Source: Mycolicibacterium sp. CH28
GTDB taxonomy: Bacteria; Actinomycetota; Actinomycetes; Mycobacteriales; Mycobacteriaceae
Reading direction: 5' to 3'
NCBI RefSeq assembly: GCF_004745805.1
Contig: NZ_SRLQ01000012.1
Coordinates: forward strand, 31,365 to 95,364
DNA length: 64,000 nucleotides
Part shown: piece by piece, positions 53,622 through 64,000 of the stretch
Numbering within the stretch: the stretch's first letter is position 1
Layout of the letters: each line of letters opens with the position of its first letter
The notes under the pieces: model-generated
Database searches by the model: none
What the model was told of the DNA's origin: nothing
The model's input: only the letters and a program-made list of their open reading frames with translations
Program-made: the position numbers and the translations under genes

Positions 53622-53990
53622 CTAGCTGGCGCCGTAACCCAGTTGCTGGGCGGTGTACTTGGCCGCCTCGGTGACCGGGATGGCCTGCACGGCGGTGCCG
53701 TACGCGCAGAGTTCGGTCCAGACGTCGCCGATTTCGGTGGTGTCGAACCGCATCCCGACGATGGCGTTGCCACCGCGGTCGCGGGCCTCGGCCATCAACC
53801 GGTTCATGGCCTCGTTACGGCTCTCGGCGAGGTTCTTGGTCATGCCCTGCAGCTCGCCGCCGAACATGCTCTTCAACCCGGCGCCCATCTGGGAGAACGC
53901 ATTCCGCGACCGTACGGTGAGGCCGAACACCTCGCCGCACACCCGCTGGATCTCCCATCCCGGAATGTCATTGGTGGTCACAACAAGCAC
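53622..53990 (-). CDS. YbjQ/UPF0145-family protein
   Basis: 122 residues, the usual size. VTTNDIPGWEIQRVCGEVFGLTV at the start and GGNAIVGMRFDTTEIGDVWTEL near the end are the family hallmarks. Members are small pentameric cytosolic proteins of unknown role, sometimes called heavy-metal binding; no cysteine cluster is seen here. AGGAGGG lies seven bases before GTG 53990. Confidence 0.87.
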   Translation of the reverse strand: MLVVTTNDIPGWEIQRVCGEVFGLTVRSRNAFSQMGAGLKSMFGGELQGMTKNLAESRNEAMNRLMAEARDRGGNAIVGMRFDTTEIGDVWTELCAYGTAVQAIPVTEAAKYTAQQLGYGAS

Positions 53991-54063
53991 GGCTGAACCC
54001 TCCTGTGAACGCGAAACGGGCGACTACCCCGCTAGAGGGTAGCCGCCCGCGCGCTCGATGTCC

Positions 54064-56592
<2,529 letters not shown>

Positions 56593-56775
56593 CGGTGGTT
56601 ACCTGCTCTCCATCACGATTAGGTACAGCGGTAGTCACCACGTACCTGTCGTCCACTCTAATGGGCAGTGCAGAGAGGCGTCCTCCCTTGCCACCCATAC
56701 CGTCGCAATAACGGTTGGACTTAGCTGACCAACGCGGGAGAACCGCGAATCGTTTCCCTGATCACCGCGTGCCGC

Positions 56776-56790
56776 TTCGCCCCAAGCGAA
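56776..56790. promoter_or_regulatory. ClgR-like inverted repeat upstream of clpC1
   Basis: TTCGC-CCCAA-GCGAA is a perfect 5-5-5 inverted repeat and close to the CGC-N5-GCG core reported for the Clp regulator ClgR. It is in the 237-base clpC1-lsr2 gap. The inner A of the published consensus is not matched. Confidence 0.35.
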
Positions 56791-56799
56791 CGCCGCGGC

Positions 56800-56839
56800 G
56801 ATCAGGTAGCGACGATCAGGTAGCGACGATCAGGTGGCG
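56800..56839. repeat. 14-bp tandem repeat over the lsr2 stop codon
   Basis: GATCAGGTAGCGAC is present at 56800-56813 and 56814-56827 and in part at 56828-56839 (GATCAGGTGGCG). The last copy contains the lsr2 stop. Each copy carries a TGA on the minus strand; because 14 is not a multiple of 3 the three TGAs fall in three frames. Confidence 0.85.
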
Positions 56840-57171
56840 GCGTGGAAGGCGTCGATGATGTCGGCGGGGATCCGCCCGCGAGTCGACACCTTGTGCCCGT
56901 TGCGGCGGGCCCAGTCCCGGATCGCGGCGCTCTGCTCGCGGTCGATGGCCGCGCGGCCACGTCCGGGCGGACCCGAGCGACCGCGGCGACGTCCCCCGAC
57001 ACGCCTGCTGGCCTCGACCCACGGCTTGAGATCGTTGCGAAGTTTCTGAGCATTCTTCGCCGAAAGATCGATCTCATAGCTCACGCCGTCAAGCGCGAAT
57101 TCAACCGTTTCGTCTGCTGCGCCCGCACCGTCGAAATCGTCGACGAGAGTGACGGTCACCTTTTTGGCCAT
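56830..57171 (-). CDS. lsr2: Lsr2, nucleoid-associated H-NS-like xenogeneic silencer
   Basis: 113 residues from ATG 57171 (MAKKVTVTLVDDFDG). The N-terminal dimerisation/oligomerisation domain (1-60) is joined by a basic linker (GGRRRGRSGPPGRGR) to the C-terminal AT-hook-like domain, where Arg98-Gly99-Arg100 (STRGRIPADI) inserts in the minor groove. It coats AT-rich DNA and silences acquired genes. It lies 115 bases downstream of lysS and upstream of clpC1. Confidence 0.97.
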   Translation of the reverse strand: MAKKVTVTLVDDFDGAGAADETVEFALDGVSYEIDLSAKNAQKLRNDLKPWVEASRRVGGRRRGRSGPPGRGRAAIDREQSAAIRDWARRNGHKVSTRGRIPADIIDAFHAAT

Positions 57172-57286
57172 TACCTCACTGAATCCTTCTGCCTGCGCAC
57201 AACAACTGATTGTCGGGCGTCTACCCCATGCGCACCAATGTGCCACACAAGCCTACGGCATTCAACAACGATTGGAGCGCAGCTCC

Positions 57287-58819
57287 TCAGCCATGGCGTC
57301 GAACAATCGGGAACAAAACCGTTTCCCTAATTGACAAGCCGGTGAGCGCCATCAACAGACGATCGATCCCCATTCCGGTGCCGGTGGTCGGCGGCATCCC
57401 GTACTCCATCGCCGCCAGGAAATCCTCGTCCAGGGCCATCGCCTCATCGTCACCGGCCGCAGCGGCCGTGGCCTGGGCTTCGAAGCGCTCCCGCTGCACG
57501 ATCGGGTCGACGAGTTCGGAGTATCCGGTCGCCAGCTCGAATCCGCGCACGTAGAGGTCCCACTTCTCGGTGACGCCGGGGATGCTGCGGTGCTGGCGCG
57601 TCAGCGGTGTCGTCTCGACCGGAAAATCCTTGACGAATGCCGGGGCCCACAATGTCGCTCCGACGGTGTGCTCCCACAGTTCTTCAACCAGCTTGCCATG
57701 GCCGTAGCCGCGATCACGCGGGATCTCGACCTCGAGCCGGTCGGCAATAGCGAGTAGGTATTCCAACGGCGTGTCCGGCGTGATCTCTTCACCAAGGGCT
57801 TCGGACAACGATGGGTACATTTGTATCGACGGCCATTCGCCGTCGAGATCATAGATAGATCCGTCCGGCAATGGCACCTGCCGGGTGCCCATCGCCTCGT
57901 CTGCCACTTCTTGAATAACTTCGCGGGTCACGACCGCCGAATCGTCATAGGTTCCCCACGCCTGATAAGTCTCCAGCATCGCGAATTCCGGCGAATGAGT
58001 GGAATCGGCGCCTTCGTTGCGAAAGTTCCGATTGAGCTCGAAAACCTTCTCGAGCCCGCCGACCACACACCGCTTGAGGAACAACTCCGGGGCAATTCGC
58101 AGATACAGATCACTGTCGAGCGCATTGGAATGGGTGATGAAAGGCCGCGCCGCGGCACCGCCGGCCAGCGTCTGCAACATCGGCGTCTCGACCTCGAGAA
58201 ACCCGCGGCGCTCCAGCGCGTTGCGAACCGCACGCACGACGGCGATGCGCTGGCGGGCCACCGTACGGGCCTGCGGGCGCACGATGAGGTCGACATAGCG
58301 CTGCCGGACCCTGGACTCCTCGCTCATCTCCTTGTGTGCGACGGGCAGCGGACGCAGCGCCTTGCTCGCCATCTGCCAGGAGTCGGCGAGCACCGAGAGT
58401 TCCCCGCGCCGCGAGCTGATCACCTCGCCGTGCACGAAGACGATGTCGCCGAGGTCGACCTCGGACTTCCAGGCCTCCAGCGCCTCGTCCCCCACTCCGG
58501 CGAGACTGATCATGGCCTGCAGGTGAGTGCCGTCGCCCTCCTGCAGAGTGGCGAAGCACAACTTGCCCGAGTTACGGGCGAACACCACCCGGCCGGTCAC
58601 ACCCACGATGTCTCCGGTGGTGGAGTCGGCGGGCAGGTCGGGGTAGGCGGCGCGGACCTCGGCCAGCGAGCGGGTGCGCGGTACAGACACCGGGTAAGGG
58701 TCCTTGCCCTCAGCCAATAACCGCTCGCGCTTGCCTTGGCGGATCCGGAACTGCTCGGGGACGTCAGATCCCGCGGCGTCGGTGTGCGAGTCGATTTCCG
58801 GCCTATCAGCAGAGGTCAC
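57287..58819 (-). CDS. lysS: Lysyl-tRNA synthetase (class II)
   Basis: 510 residues. An N-terminal OB anticodon domain (TGRVVFARNSGKLCFATLQ) and a class II core with motif 2 (ELNRNFRNEGADSTHSPEFAMLE) and motif 3 (GMPPTTGTGMGIDRLLMALTG). GTG 58819 is eight bases after TAAGCT, the same element seen before cysS. It is divergent from the PLP enzyme with only 23 bases between the two start codons. Confidence 0.96.
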   Translation of the reverse strand: MTSADRPEIDSHTDAAGSDVPEQFRIRQGKRERLLAEGKDPYPVSVPRTRSLAEVRAAYPDLPADSTTGDIVGVTGRVVFARNSGKLCFATLQEGDGTHLQAMISLAGVGDEALEAWKSEVDLGDIVFVHGEVISSRRGELSVLADSWQMASKALRPLPVAHKEMSEESRVRQRYVDLIVRPQARTVARQRIAVVRAVRNALERRGFLEVETPMLQTLAGGAAARPFITHSNALDSDLYLRIAPELFLKRCVVGGLEKVFELNRNFRNEGADSTHSPEFAMLETYQAWGTYDDSAVVTREVIQEVADEAMGTRQVPLPDGSIYDLDGEWPSIQMYPSLSEALGEEITPDTPLEYLLAIADRLEVEIPRDRGYGHGKLVEELWEHTVGATLWAPAFVKDFPVETTPLTRQHRSIPGVTEKWDLYVRGFELATGYSELVDPIVQRERFEAQATAAAAGDDEAMALDEDFLAAMEYGMPPTTGTGMGIDRLLMALTGLSIRETVLFPIVRRHG

Positions 58820-58842
58820 GACGTGCCAGCTTAAATGAGTCG
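58820..58842. promoter_or_regulatory. Compact divergent promoter between lysS and the PLP enzyme gene
   Basis: Minus strand TAAGCT (58833-58828) plus eight bases leads to lysS GTG 58819; plus strand TTAAAT (58831-58836) plus six bases leads to GTG 58843. The two -10 hexamers overlap by three bases, so initiation in one direction should exclude the other. Confidence 0.4.
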
Positions 58843-60132
58843 GTGAACTCGCTCATCAACGCCGCTGCGGTGGCGGCCCTGGCCGACGAACCGGTGGACC
58901 CCCGATTCAAGGGTTTGCCCGCCGCGTGGGCCGGCCGGACCCCCACGCAGATCCGCGCCGGGGCGCCCGATCTGTTCGATGCCGGACCGCTGGGGCCGGT
59001 CTGCGTGCTGCACGCCGAGGCACTGAGCCACAACCTCGACACGATGGCGAGCTGGTGTGCGAGCCGCGACGTGGAGCTGGCCCCGCACGGCAAGACCCAC
59101 ATGGCCCCCCAGCTGCTCGCCCGACAGTTCGACGCGGGCGCCGGCGCGGTGACGGCTGCCACCATCAGCCAGGTGCGGACCTTCCGCACCTTCGGCGTGC
59201 GTGAGGTGCTGCTGGCCAACGAGCTGGTCGACCCCGCCGGCTTGGCGTGGCTGGCCGCCGAGCTGGACCACGACCCCGACTTCCGGCTGATCTGCTGGGT
59301 GGACTCGGTTCGTGGAGTGCAGCTGATGACCGCCGCCCTGGCAGCCGCGGGCGCCCGGCGGCAGGTCGACGTCTGTGTCGAGCTCGGTGCGGCGGGCACC
59401 CGCACCGGCTGTCGCGACGACACCGAGGCCGACGGGGTCGCCGCAGCCGCGGCGGCCAGCCCGCGGCTTCGTCTGGTGGGGGTAGCCGGGTACGAGGCCG
59501 CGCTGGGCCACGATGTCGACCCGGTCGGGATCAGCCGGGTACGCGACTACCTGAGCTGGATGCGCGCCGTCGCCGGGCGGCTGGCGCCGCGCTGTGAGGT
59601 TGCCGATATCTCCGAGATGATCGTCACCGCGGGCGGCAGCACCCACTTCGACCTGGTGACCGAGACCCTCGCCGGCCAGTGGCGCACCATCCTGCGCAGC
59701 GGTGTCTACCTGACCAACGATGACGGCCTGTACCTGAGGACCTCACCGCTGACCCGGCCCGGCGCCCAGCCCGGCGGATTCCGGGCCGCCATGCAGGTAT
59801 GGGCGCAGGTGTGTTCGCGACCGGAGCCGGACCTGGCGCTACTGACGATGGGCCGCCGCGACGTCTCCTTCGACCAGGATCTTCCGGTGCCGCGCCAGAT
59901 CCGCCGCGGATCGCAGTGGGTTTCCGACGGCCTGGCCGACTGCGACGTGACCAAGCTCAACGACCAACACGCGTACCTGAAGCTGTCACCGGCCGCACAG
60001 CAGCTCGTCGATGTCGGCACCTGGATCGCGTTCGGGGTGTCGCATCCGTGCATGGTGTTCGACAAATGGCAGCTGATCCCGGTGCTCGACGAGCGGGGCC
60101 GGGTCGTCGATCTGGTGCGCACATTTTTCTAG
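58843..60132 (+). CDS. D-serine dehydratase/D-threonine aldolase-like fold-type III PLP enzyme
   Basis: 429 residues. An alanine-racemase-like barrel with the Schiff-base lysine in LAPHGKTHMAPQL, the phosphate region TAGGSTHFD, and a C-terminal D-serine-dehydratase-like domain whose FGVSHPCMVFDKW supplies the His and Cys that bind zinc in relatives. Enzymes of this type dehydrate or cleave D-3-hydroxy amino acids, or deaminate amino acids. It is absent from the M. tuberculosis order. GTG 58843 has no ribosome-binding site and may be leaderless. Confidence 0.85.
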   Translation: MNSLINAAAVAALADEPVDPRFKGLPAAWAGRTPTQIRAGAPDLFDAGPLGPVCVLHAEALSHNLDTMASWCASRDVELAPHGKTHMAPQLLARQFDAGAGAVTAATISQVRTFRTFGVREVLLANELVDPAGLAWLAAELDHDPDFRLICWVDSVRGVQLMTAALAAAGARRQVDVCVELGAAGTRTGCRDDTEADGVAAAAAASPRLRLVGVAGYEAALGHDVDPVGISRVRDYLSWMRAVAGRLAPRCEVADISEMIVTAGGSTHFDLVTETLAGQWRTILRSGVYLTNDDGLYLRTSPLTRPGAQPGGFRAAMQVWAQVCSRPEPDLALLTMGRRDVSFDQDLPVPRQIRRGSQWVSDGLADCDVTKLNDQHAYLKLSPAAQQLVDVGTWIAFGVSHPCMVFDKWQLIPVLDERGRVVDLVRTFF

Positions 60133-60184
60133 CGATTTCGGCGCGCAAACCGCCGCTGAGCGAACGAAAACGCGCCGAAATCGC
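60132..60184. terminator. Perfect 14-bp stem hairpin between convergent genes
   Basis: GCGATTTCGGCGCG (60132-60145) and CGCGCCGAAATCGC (60171-60184) are exact inverted copies around a 25-base loop. The hairpin fills the 57-base gap between the PLP enzyme stop and the coaX stop. It may end both transcripts; there is no T-run. The form is also that of a dispersed intergenic repeat. Confidence 0.6.
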
Positions 60185-60189
60185 GGGAC

Positions 60190-61002
60190 TCAGCGAGCGG
60201 ATTTGACCCGCCGCTGGTTCTCCCGGTTGCGCTCGTAGACCATGCGCAACCCGTCGAGGGTGAGGTACTTGTCGTAGTGCTGCACGGTGTGCAGATCGGG
60301 CAGCATCAGCGGCGCGGTATGACCGGTGGCGACCACGGCGACGTCGGACCCGGAGAAGCCGTCGACATCCTCGCGGATCCGGTTGACCAACCCGTCGACA
60401 AGGCCCGCGAACCCGAACAGTGCGCCGGCCTGCATGCATTCGACGGTGTTCTTGCCGACCACCGAACGCGGCCGCGTCAGCTCGACCCGGCGCAGCGCTG
60501 CCGAGCGAGCGGCCGCGGCATCGGAGGACACCTGAACGCCGGGAGCGATTGCCCCGCCGAGGAATTCACCTTTGGCCGAGACCACGTCGACACAGATCGA
60601 CGAGCCGAAGTCGACCACGATCGCCGCGGAGTTGAACTTGGCGTAGGCGGCCAGGCAGTTCACGATCCGGTCGGCGCCGACCTCTTTGGGGTTGTCGACC
60701 AGCAGCGGGATCCCGGTGCGCACCCCGGGTTCGATGAGCACGTGCGCGGCCGCGGGCCAGTACTGATCGAGCATGAGTCGGACCTCATGCATGACCGAGG
60801 GAACGGTGGACAGCCCGGTCGCACCGGTCAGTCGCTCGGAGTCGTCACCGATGAGCCCCTCGATGGTGAGCGCCAGTTCGTCGGCCGTCACTTCCGGCTC
60901 GGTACGAATCCGCCAGTGCTGCACCACCTTCGCATGATCACCGGAACCGGAGATCAATCCGACGACGGTGTGAGTGTTGCGGACGTCGAGGGCGAGCAGC
61001 AC
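60190..61002 (-). CDS. coaX: Type III pantothenate kinase
   Basis: 270 residues, ASKHA fold. LALDVRNTHTVVGL is the phosphate loop, PKEVGADRIVNCLAAY and VVDFGSSICVDVV hold the catalytic and pantothenate-binding residues, and GGAIAPGVQVSSDA the hinge. It starts coenzyme A synthesis from pantothenate. GTG 61002 lies three bases after panD, forming panC-panD-coaX. Confidence 0.93.
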   Translation of the reverse strand: MLLALDVRNTHTVVGLISGSGDHAKVVQHWRIRTEPEVTADELALTIEGLIGDDSERLTGATGLSTVPSVMHEVRLMLDQYWPAAAHVLIEPGVRTGIPLLVDNPKEVGADRIVNCLAAYAKFNSAAIVVDFGSSICVDVVSAKGEFLGGAIAPGVQVSSDAAAARSAALRRVELTRPRSVVGKNTVECMQAGALFGFAGLVDGLVNRIREDVDGFSGSDVAVVATGHTAPLMLPDLHTVQHYDKYLTLDGLRMVYERNRENQRRVKSAR

Positions 61003-61005
61003 GAT

Positions 61006-61422
61006 TTACCGCACCATCCGCGGGGACAGCAGATCGGTGACGTCGTCGGGCACGCGCGCCGGGTCGTCGCCGAGGTCGATCTGCCGGTTGCCGGCATCGA
61101 CGAACACCACCCGGGGACGGTGGGCGCGGGCCTCGGCATCTTCCATCACACCGTAGGCAATCACGATGACGAGATCCCCCGGATAGACCAGATGTGCTGC
61201 GGCACCGTTGATCCCGATCACACCGCTGCCCCGCTGACCGGCGATGGCGTAGGTCTCCAGGCGCGCTCCGTTGTCGATGTCGACGATGGTCACCTGCTCA
61301 CCCTCCAGCAGGTCGGCCGCATCCATCAGATCGGCGTCGATGGTCACCGAGCCCACGTAGTGCAGGTCGGCGTGGGTCACCGTCGCACGATGGATCTTGG
61401 ACTTGAGCATCGTCCGTAACAT
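61006..61422 (-). CDS. panD: Aspartate 1-decarboxylase
   Basis: 138 residues from ATG 61422, which shares a base with the panC stop; GGAGA five bases upstream lies in the panC coding end. The self-cleavage site Gly-Ser in LHYVGSVTID yields the pyruvoyl group. Makes beta-alanine for pantothenate. The C-terminal tail (ARVPDDVTDLLSPRMVR) is the segment implicated in pyrazinoic acid action in M. tuberculosis. Confidence 0.95.
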   Translation of the reverse strand: MLRTMLKSKIHRATVTHADLHYVGSVTIDADLMDAADLLEGEQVTIVDIDNGARLETYAIAGQRGSGVIGINGAAAHLVYPGDLVIVIAYGVMEDAEARAHRPRVVFVDAGNRQIDLGDDPARVPDDVTDLLSPRMVR

Positions 61423-62351
61423 CAATTTCTCCAAGTGATTTCGTGCTGATCGGAGCTGCCGCGACCGCCTGGAGCCGTGCCGGTCGAGAGGTCGATCGCG
61501 ATGTTGTCCAACAGCCGGGTGGCCCCAAGCCGGGCGGCCACCAGCATACGAGCCGGGCCGTACGCGGGCGCGGTTTCCAACTGCGGCCCACGCACTTCGA
61601 GGTAGTCCACCTCAAACGCGGGCACCTCCTCGAGGACCGCTCGGGCGGCGTCGAGCGCGGGCGCCACACCACCGGCGGCCCCGTACATCCCGGCCAGTAG
61701 CGCGGCGGACAGCGCGCCGGCCTGCTCGCGTTCCTCGGGGTTGAGGTAGCGGTTGCGCGACGACATGGCCAGACCGTCAGGCTCCCGCACGATCGGGACG
61801 CCAACGATGCGTACGTCGACGTTGAGGTCGGCGACCATCTGGCGGATGAGGACAAGTTGCTGATAGTCCTTCTCGCCGAAGAACGCCCGGTCGGGCCGCA
61901 CGATCTGCAGCAGCTTCAGCACGACGGTCAACATGCCGGCGAAGTGGCCCGGCCGCGTCGCGCCTTCCAGTTCGGCGCCCAACGGTCCGGGATGCACCGT
62001 GGTGCGCGGCCCGTCCGGATACATGGCCGCGGCGCCGGGGGCGAACACCACCTCGACCCCCTCGCCGCGGAGCAATTCCAGGTCGGAGTCCAGGGTGCGG
62101 GGATAGGCGTCGAGATCCTCATTGGCCCCGAATTGCAGTGGGTTGACGAAGATCGACACCACGACCACCGCGCCGGGCACCCGTTTTGCGGCGCGGACCA
62201 GCGCCAGATGACCGTCGTGCAGCGCGCCCATGGTCGGCACCAGCATGACCCGGCGCCCGGTGTGACGCAGCGCGCGCGTCACGTCGGCCACCGCCTTGGG
62301 CGTCGCGTACATGTTCAGCTGTCCGGCAGCGAATTGCGGCCCCGCGCTCAT
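61422..62351 (-). CDS. panC: Pantothenate synthetase
   Basis: 309 residues. VPTMGALHDGHLALV is the HIGH-like ATP motif, FGEKDYQQLVLIRQMV and AMSSRNRYLNPEER (KMSKS-like) follow. It joins pantoate and beta-alanine with ATP. The ATG overlaps the stop of the DUF2520 gene by four bases. Confidence 0.95.
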   Translation of the reverse strand: MSAGPQFAAGQLNMYATPKAVADVTRALRHTGRRVMLVPTMGALHDGHLALVRAAKRVPGAVVVVSIFVNPLQFGANEDLDAYPRTLDSDLELLRGEGVEVVFAPGAAAMYPDGPRTTVHPGPLGAELEGATRPGHFAGMLTVVLKLLQIVRPDRAFFGEKDYQQLVLIRQMVADLNVDVRIVGVPIVREPDGLAMSSRNRYLNPEEREQAGALSAALLAGMYGAAGGVAPALDAARAVLEEVPAFEVDYLEVRGPQLETAPAYGPARMLVAARLGATRLLDNIAIDLSTGTAPGGRGSSDQHEITWRN

Positions 62352-63286
62352 CGTCGCCCACCGTGGTGACTCGACCAGTCCGCCAACACCTCAAAAACCT
62401 CCTTGGGGGCACGCGAACGTTGCGCCGTGCGCAGCGAGTTCGCGTAATAACCTTGTGCCAGTTCCGAATCCACGTCGTCGAGGGCCGCTAGATGACCGGC
62501 TACGGCGGTCGCGTCGCCGCGGGCCACCGGTCCGGTCAGCGCCGCCTGCCCACGTTGCAGGGTGTTCTCCAACGCGGCACGGGCCAGCGGGCCGACGATC
62601 CGCTCCGCCAGACCACCCGGGGCTTGCGCGACGAGTTCCTGACCGAGCAGTTCCTGCCCGATCAACGCGGCCCGCAGTGCGTCGAGCGCATCGGCGAGCA
62701 CCGTGACGATGTGGTTGCTGGCATGCGCCAGGGCCGCGTGGTAGAGCGTGCGCGCCTCCTCGCGGACCCCGAACGGCTCGCCACCGATCTCCAGGACCAG
62801 CGATTGCGCGATGGCATAGCCGATCTCGTCGGCGGCAGTGATGCCGAAACAGGTGTCCGCCAACCGGGCGATGTCCTCGTCGGATCCGGTGAACGTCATC
62901 GCCGGATGGATGGCCAGCGGAATGCAGCCCTGTTCTGCGAGCGGGGCCAGGATCGCGACGCCGTTGGCGCCCGAGGTGTGCACGACGATGGTGCCGCGGC
63001 GCACCGCTCCGGTCGCGGCCAGGCCGCGAACCAGTCCGGCCAGTTCGGTGTCCGGCACGGTCAGCAGCAGCAGCTCGGCGCTGTCGGCCACGTCGGGCAC
63101 CGGCAGGATCGGGGTGTCGGGAAGTCGCCGCTCGGCGAGGCGGCGCGAGGATGTCGAGATGGCGCTGCATGCCACCACCACATGATCGGCGCGTTCCAGC
63201 GCCATTCCGAGTGCGGTGCCCACCCGCCCGGCCGAGATGATGCCCACCTTCAGCCGTGCCGGGCGCAAGCCGCTGGGGGTCCCCAC
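62348..63286 (-). CDS. Rossmann-like/DUF2520 protein (Rv3603c-like)
   Basis: 312 residues from GTG 63286. The N-terminal Rossmann domain LKVGIISAGRVGTALGMAL is followed by HTSGANGVAILAPLAEQG and IHPAMTFTG, and a C-terminal helical domain (LYHAALAHASNHIVTVL). The layout is that of ketopantoate-reductase-like or F420-oxidoreductase-like proteins. Coupled to panC, a role as an alternative ketopantoate reductase (PanG-like) is possible but unproven. Confidence 0.85.
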   Translation of the reverse strand: MGTPSGLRPARLKVGIISAGRVGTALGMALERADHVVVACSAISTSSRRLAERRLPDTPILPVPDVADSAELLLLTVPDTELAGLVRGLAATGAVRRGTIVVHTSGANGVAILAPLAEQGCIPLAIHPAMTFTGSDEDIARLADTCFGITAADEIGYAIAQSLVLEIGGEPFGVREEARTLYHAALAHASNHIVTVLADALDALRAALIGQELLGQELVAQAPGGLAERIVGPLARAALENTLQRGQAALTGPVARGDATAVAGHLAALDDVDSELAQGYYANSLRTAQRSRAPKEVFEVLADWSSHHGGRR

Positions 63287-63407
63287 GTCGACGACCTCGC
63301 TGACGTCAATGAATACCTACGTTCCGGTCCTTCGTCTGGTACCGGACGGTCGGAGACAACTCTAACCTGGCGGTGCAGGGCGCCCGCCGAGCCGTGGCTC
63401 GTCCGGG

Positions 63408-64000
63408 CTAGTCCTCGCGTCGACGACGGCGCCCGCCGCCGGCGGAGCCGTTGGCCTGCAGGCGGGCCAGCAGGTCAGACACCGACTGGCCACCGGCGTG
63501 CTGGCCCGGCGCCTCCGGCGGCTCGGCCGGCGGCTCCTCTACAGCCCCGCGGTGCCGAGGGGCCGGCGGAGCGGACATCGCCGGCGCCGGCGGCACGCTT
63601 TCGGCGCTGTCGACGCCATGGCGAGAACGAGGGGCCGGCTCGGCCGGCGGTTGCATCACCGGTTCGGGCCGCGAGGTCGGTCCGGATTCGAATTCGGCGA
63701 CCGTCTGTGCCGGTGTCCAGTGCCTGCCGCGATGCGACTCTTCGGCAGCGGGCTCGGCGGGCGGGACGACGGCACCGCTATCGGTGGCCGCGACCCAGTT
63801 GCTGCCCGGCTCGCCGGGCGGCAGCCACTGACCCTCGACGTCCACCGGCCGCCACTCCGGCGCCACCGCGGCAGGTTCTGCGGGCCGCTCAGGGTGGGCC
63901 CCACGGCGCTGGGGCGACTCCGGCGCGGTCGCGATAGTCGGCCGCGGTTCGGGGCGCGGCGGGGGCGGCGCGAACGGGCGGTCGGCGGACCGGCGATGGG
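63408..64000 (-). CDS. Proline-rich C-terminus of a membrane protein (Rv3604c position), cut by window edge
   Basis: The minus strand is open from 64000 to the stop at 63408 (about 197 residues, N-terminus outside). It is low-complexity, rich in Pro, Ala, Glu and Arg, with PPPPRPEPRPTIATAPESPQ near the edge, and ends in SVSDLLARLQANGSAGGGRRRRRED, a short amphipathic helix and a basic tail. In M. tuberculosis this position is taken by a conserved membrane protein with an Ala/Arg/Pro-rich tail. Any membrane part lies beyond the window. Confidence 0.7.
   Translation of the reverse strand, partial: HRRSADRPFAPPPPRPEPRPTIATAPESPQRRGAHPERPAEPAAVAPEWRPVDVEGQWLPPGEPGSNWVAATDSGAVVPPAEPAAEESHRGRHWTPAQTVAEFESGPTSRPEPVMQPPAEPAPRSRHGVDSAESVPPAPAMSAPPAPRHRGAVEEPPAEPPEAPGQHAGGQSVSDLLARLQANGSAGGGRRRRRED

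Noticed and set aside
62492..63937. 481-residue plus-strand frame opposite the DUF2520 gene and the proline-rich gene
   Set aside because: It spans two minus-strand genes and the gap between them; composition is that of an antisense reading.

Overview
The window is a continuous piece of chromosome from a mycobacterium, most likely an environmental, fast-growing Mycolicibacterium-type species. It is GC-rich and packed with genes. From about position 6,700 to the right end the gene order follows the Mycobacterium tuberculosis H37Rv segment Rv3548c to Rv3604c closely. The PE/PPE genes of that segment (PPE64 and the PE_PGRS genes) are absent, and several accessory genes are inserted. No rRNA, tRNA, CRISPR array, insertion sequence, integrase or phage gene was seen. 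No stretch over 300 bases lacks a gene. Gene names rest on recognition of protein sequence and of gene order from memory, not on a database search.

Left end (1-6,622): an accessory catabolic cluster with no counterpart in the tuberculosis segment. It holds a class III aminotransferase (cut by the window edge), a TetR regulator, a GMC oxidoreductase translationally coupled to an NCS1 nucleobase-type permease, and a divergent YtcJ-type amidohydrolase. This looks like uptake and oxidation of an unknown nitrogenous compound.

Steroid block (6,742-33,142): the C/D-ring genes come first: two SDRs, echA20, ipdA, ipdB, ipdC, fadA6, kstR2, ipdF, fadE30, fadD3, fadE31-33 and aspB. They are controlled by two KstR2 boxes (8473, 17684). 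The A/B-ring genes hsaA, hsaD, hsaC and hsaB, plus kshB and fadE34, follow with kstR and three KstR boxes (28967, 29035, 32332). Set among these are an F420-type nitroreductase-like gene, a satD plus membrane-protein pair with its own palindromic promoter, a patatin and an alpha/beta hydrolase. The arylamine N-acetyltransferase gene usually found after hsaB is missing.

Middle (33,151-48,154): trehalose-phosphatase; a LacI regulator with a candidate operator; a 58-bp tandem duplication in front of pxpA; an MBL-fold protein; an ArsB-type permease; the operon carD-ispD-ispF-cysS-rlmB; lpqE; radA-disA (DNA repair and c-di-AMP); a proline-rich membrane protein; carbonic anhydrase; and mutY.

Right part (48,163-64,000): a GlxA/AraC-type regulator; an alpha/beta hydrolase whose start codon overlaps that of the heme-degrading mhuD; lpqF; a cobalamin-riboswitch operon cbtB-cbtA-phosphatase; ybjQ; clpC1; lsr2; lysS; a D-serine-dehydratase-like PLP enzyme; and the CoA-precursor operon (DUF2520 protein, panC, panD, coaX). 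The C-terminal part of a proline-rich protein closes the window.

A theme across the window is leaderless transcription. At least eight genes have a TANNNT hexamer followed by 6-7 bases and then ATG/GTG, often reusing the stop codon of the gene upstream. The most intriguing module is satD with its membrane partner: the SatD N-terminus carries motifs that resemble a class III cyclase or GGDEF palm domain, and its promoter is a perfect inverted repeat that includes the start codon.
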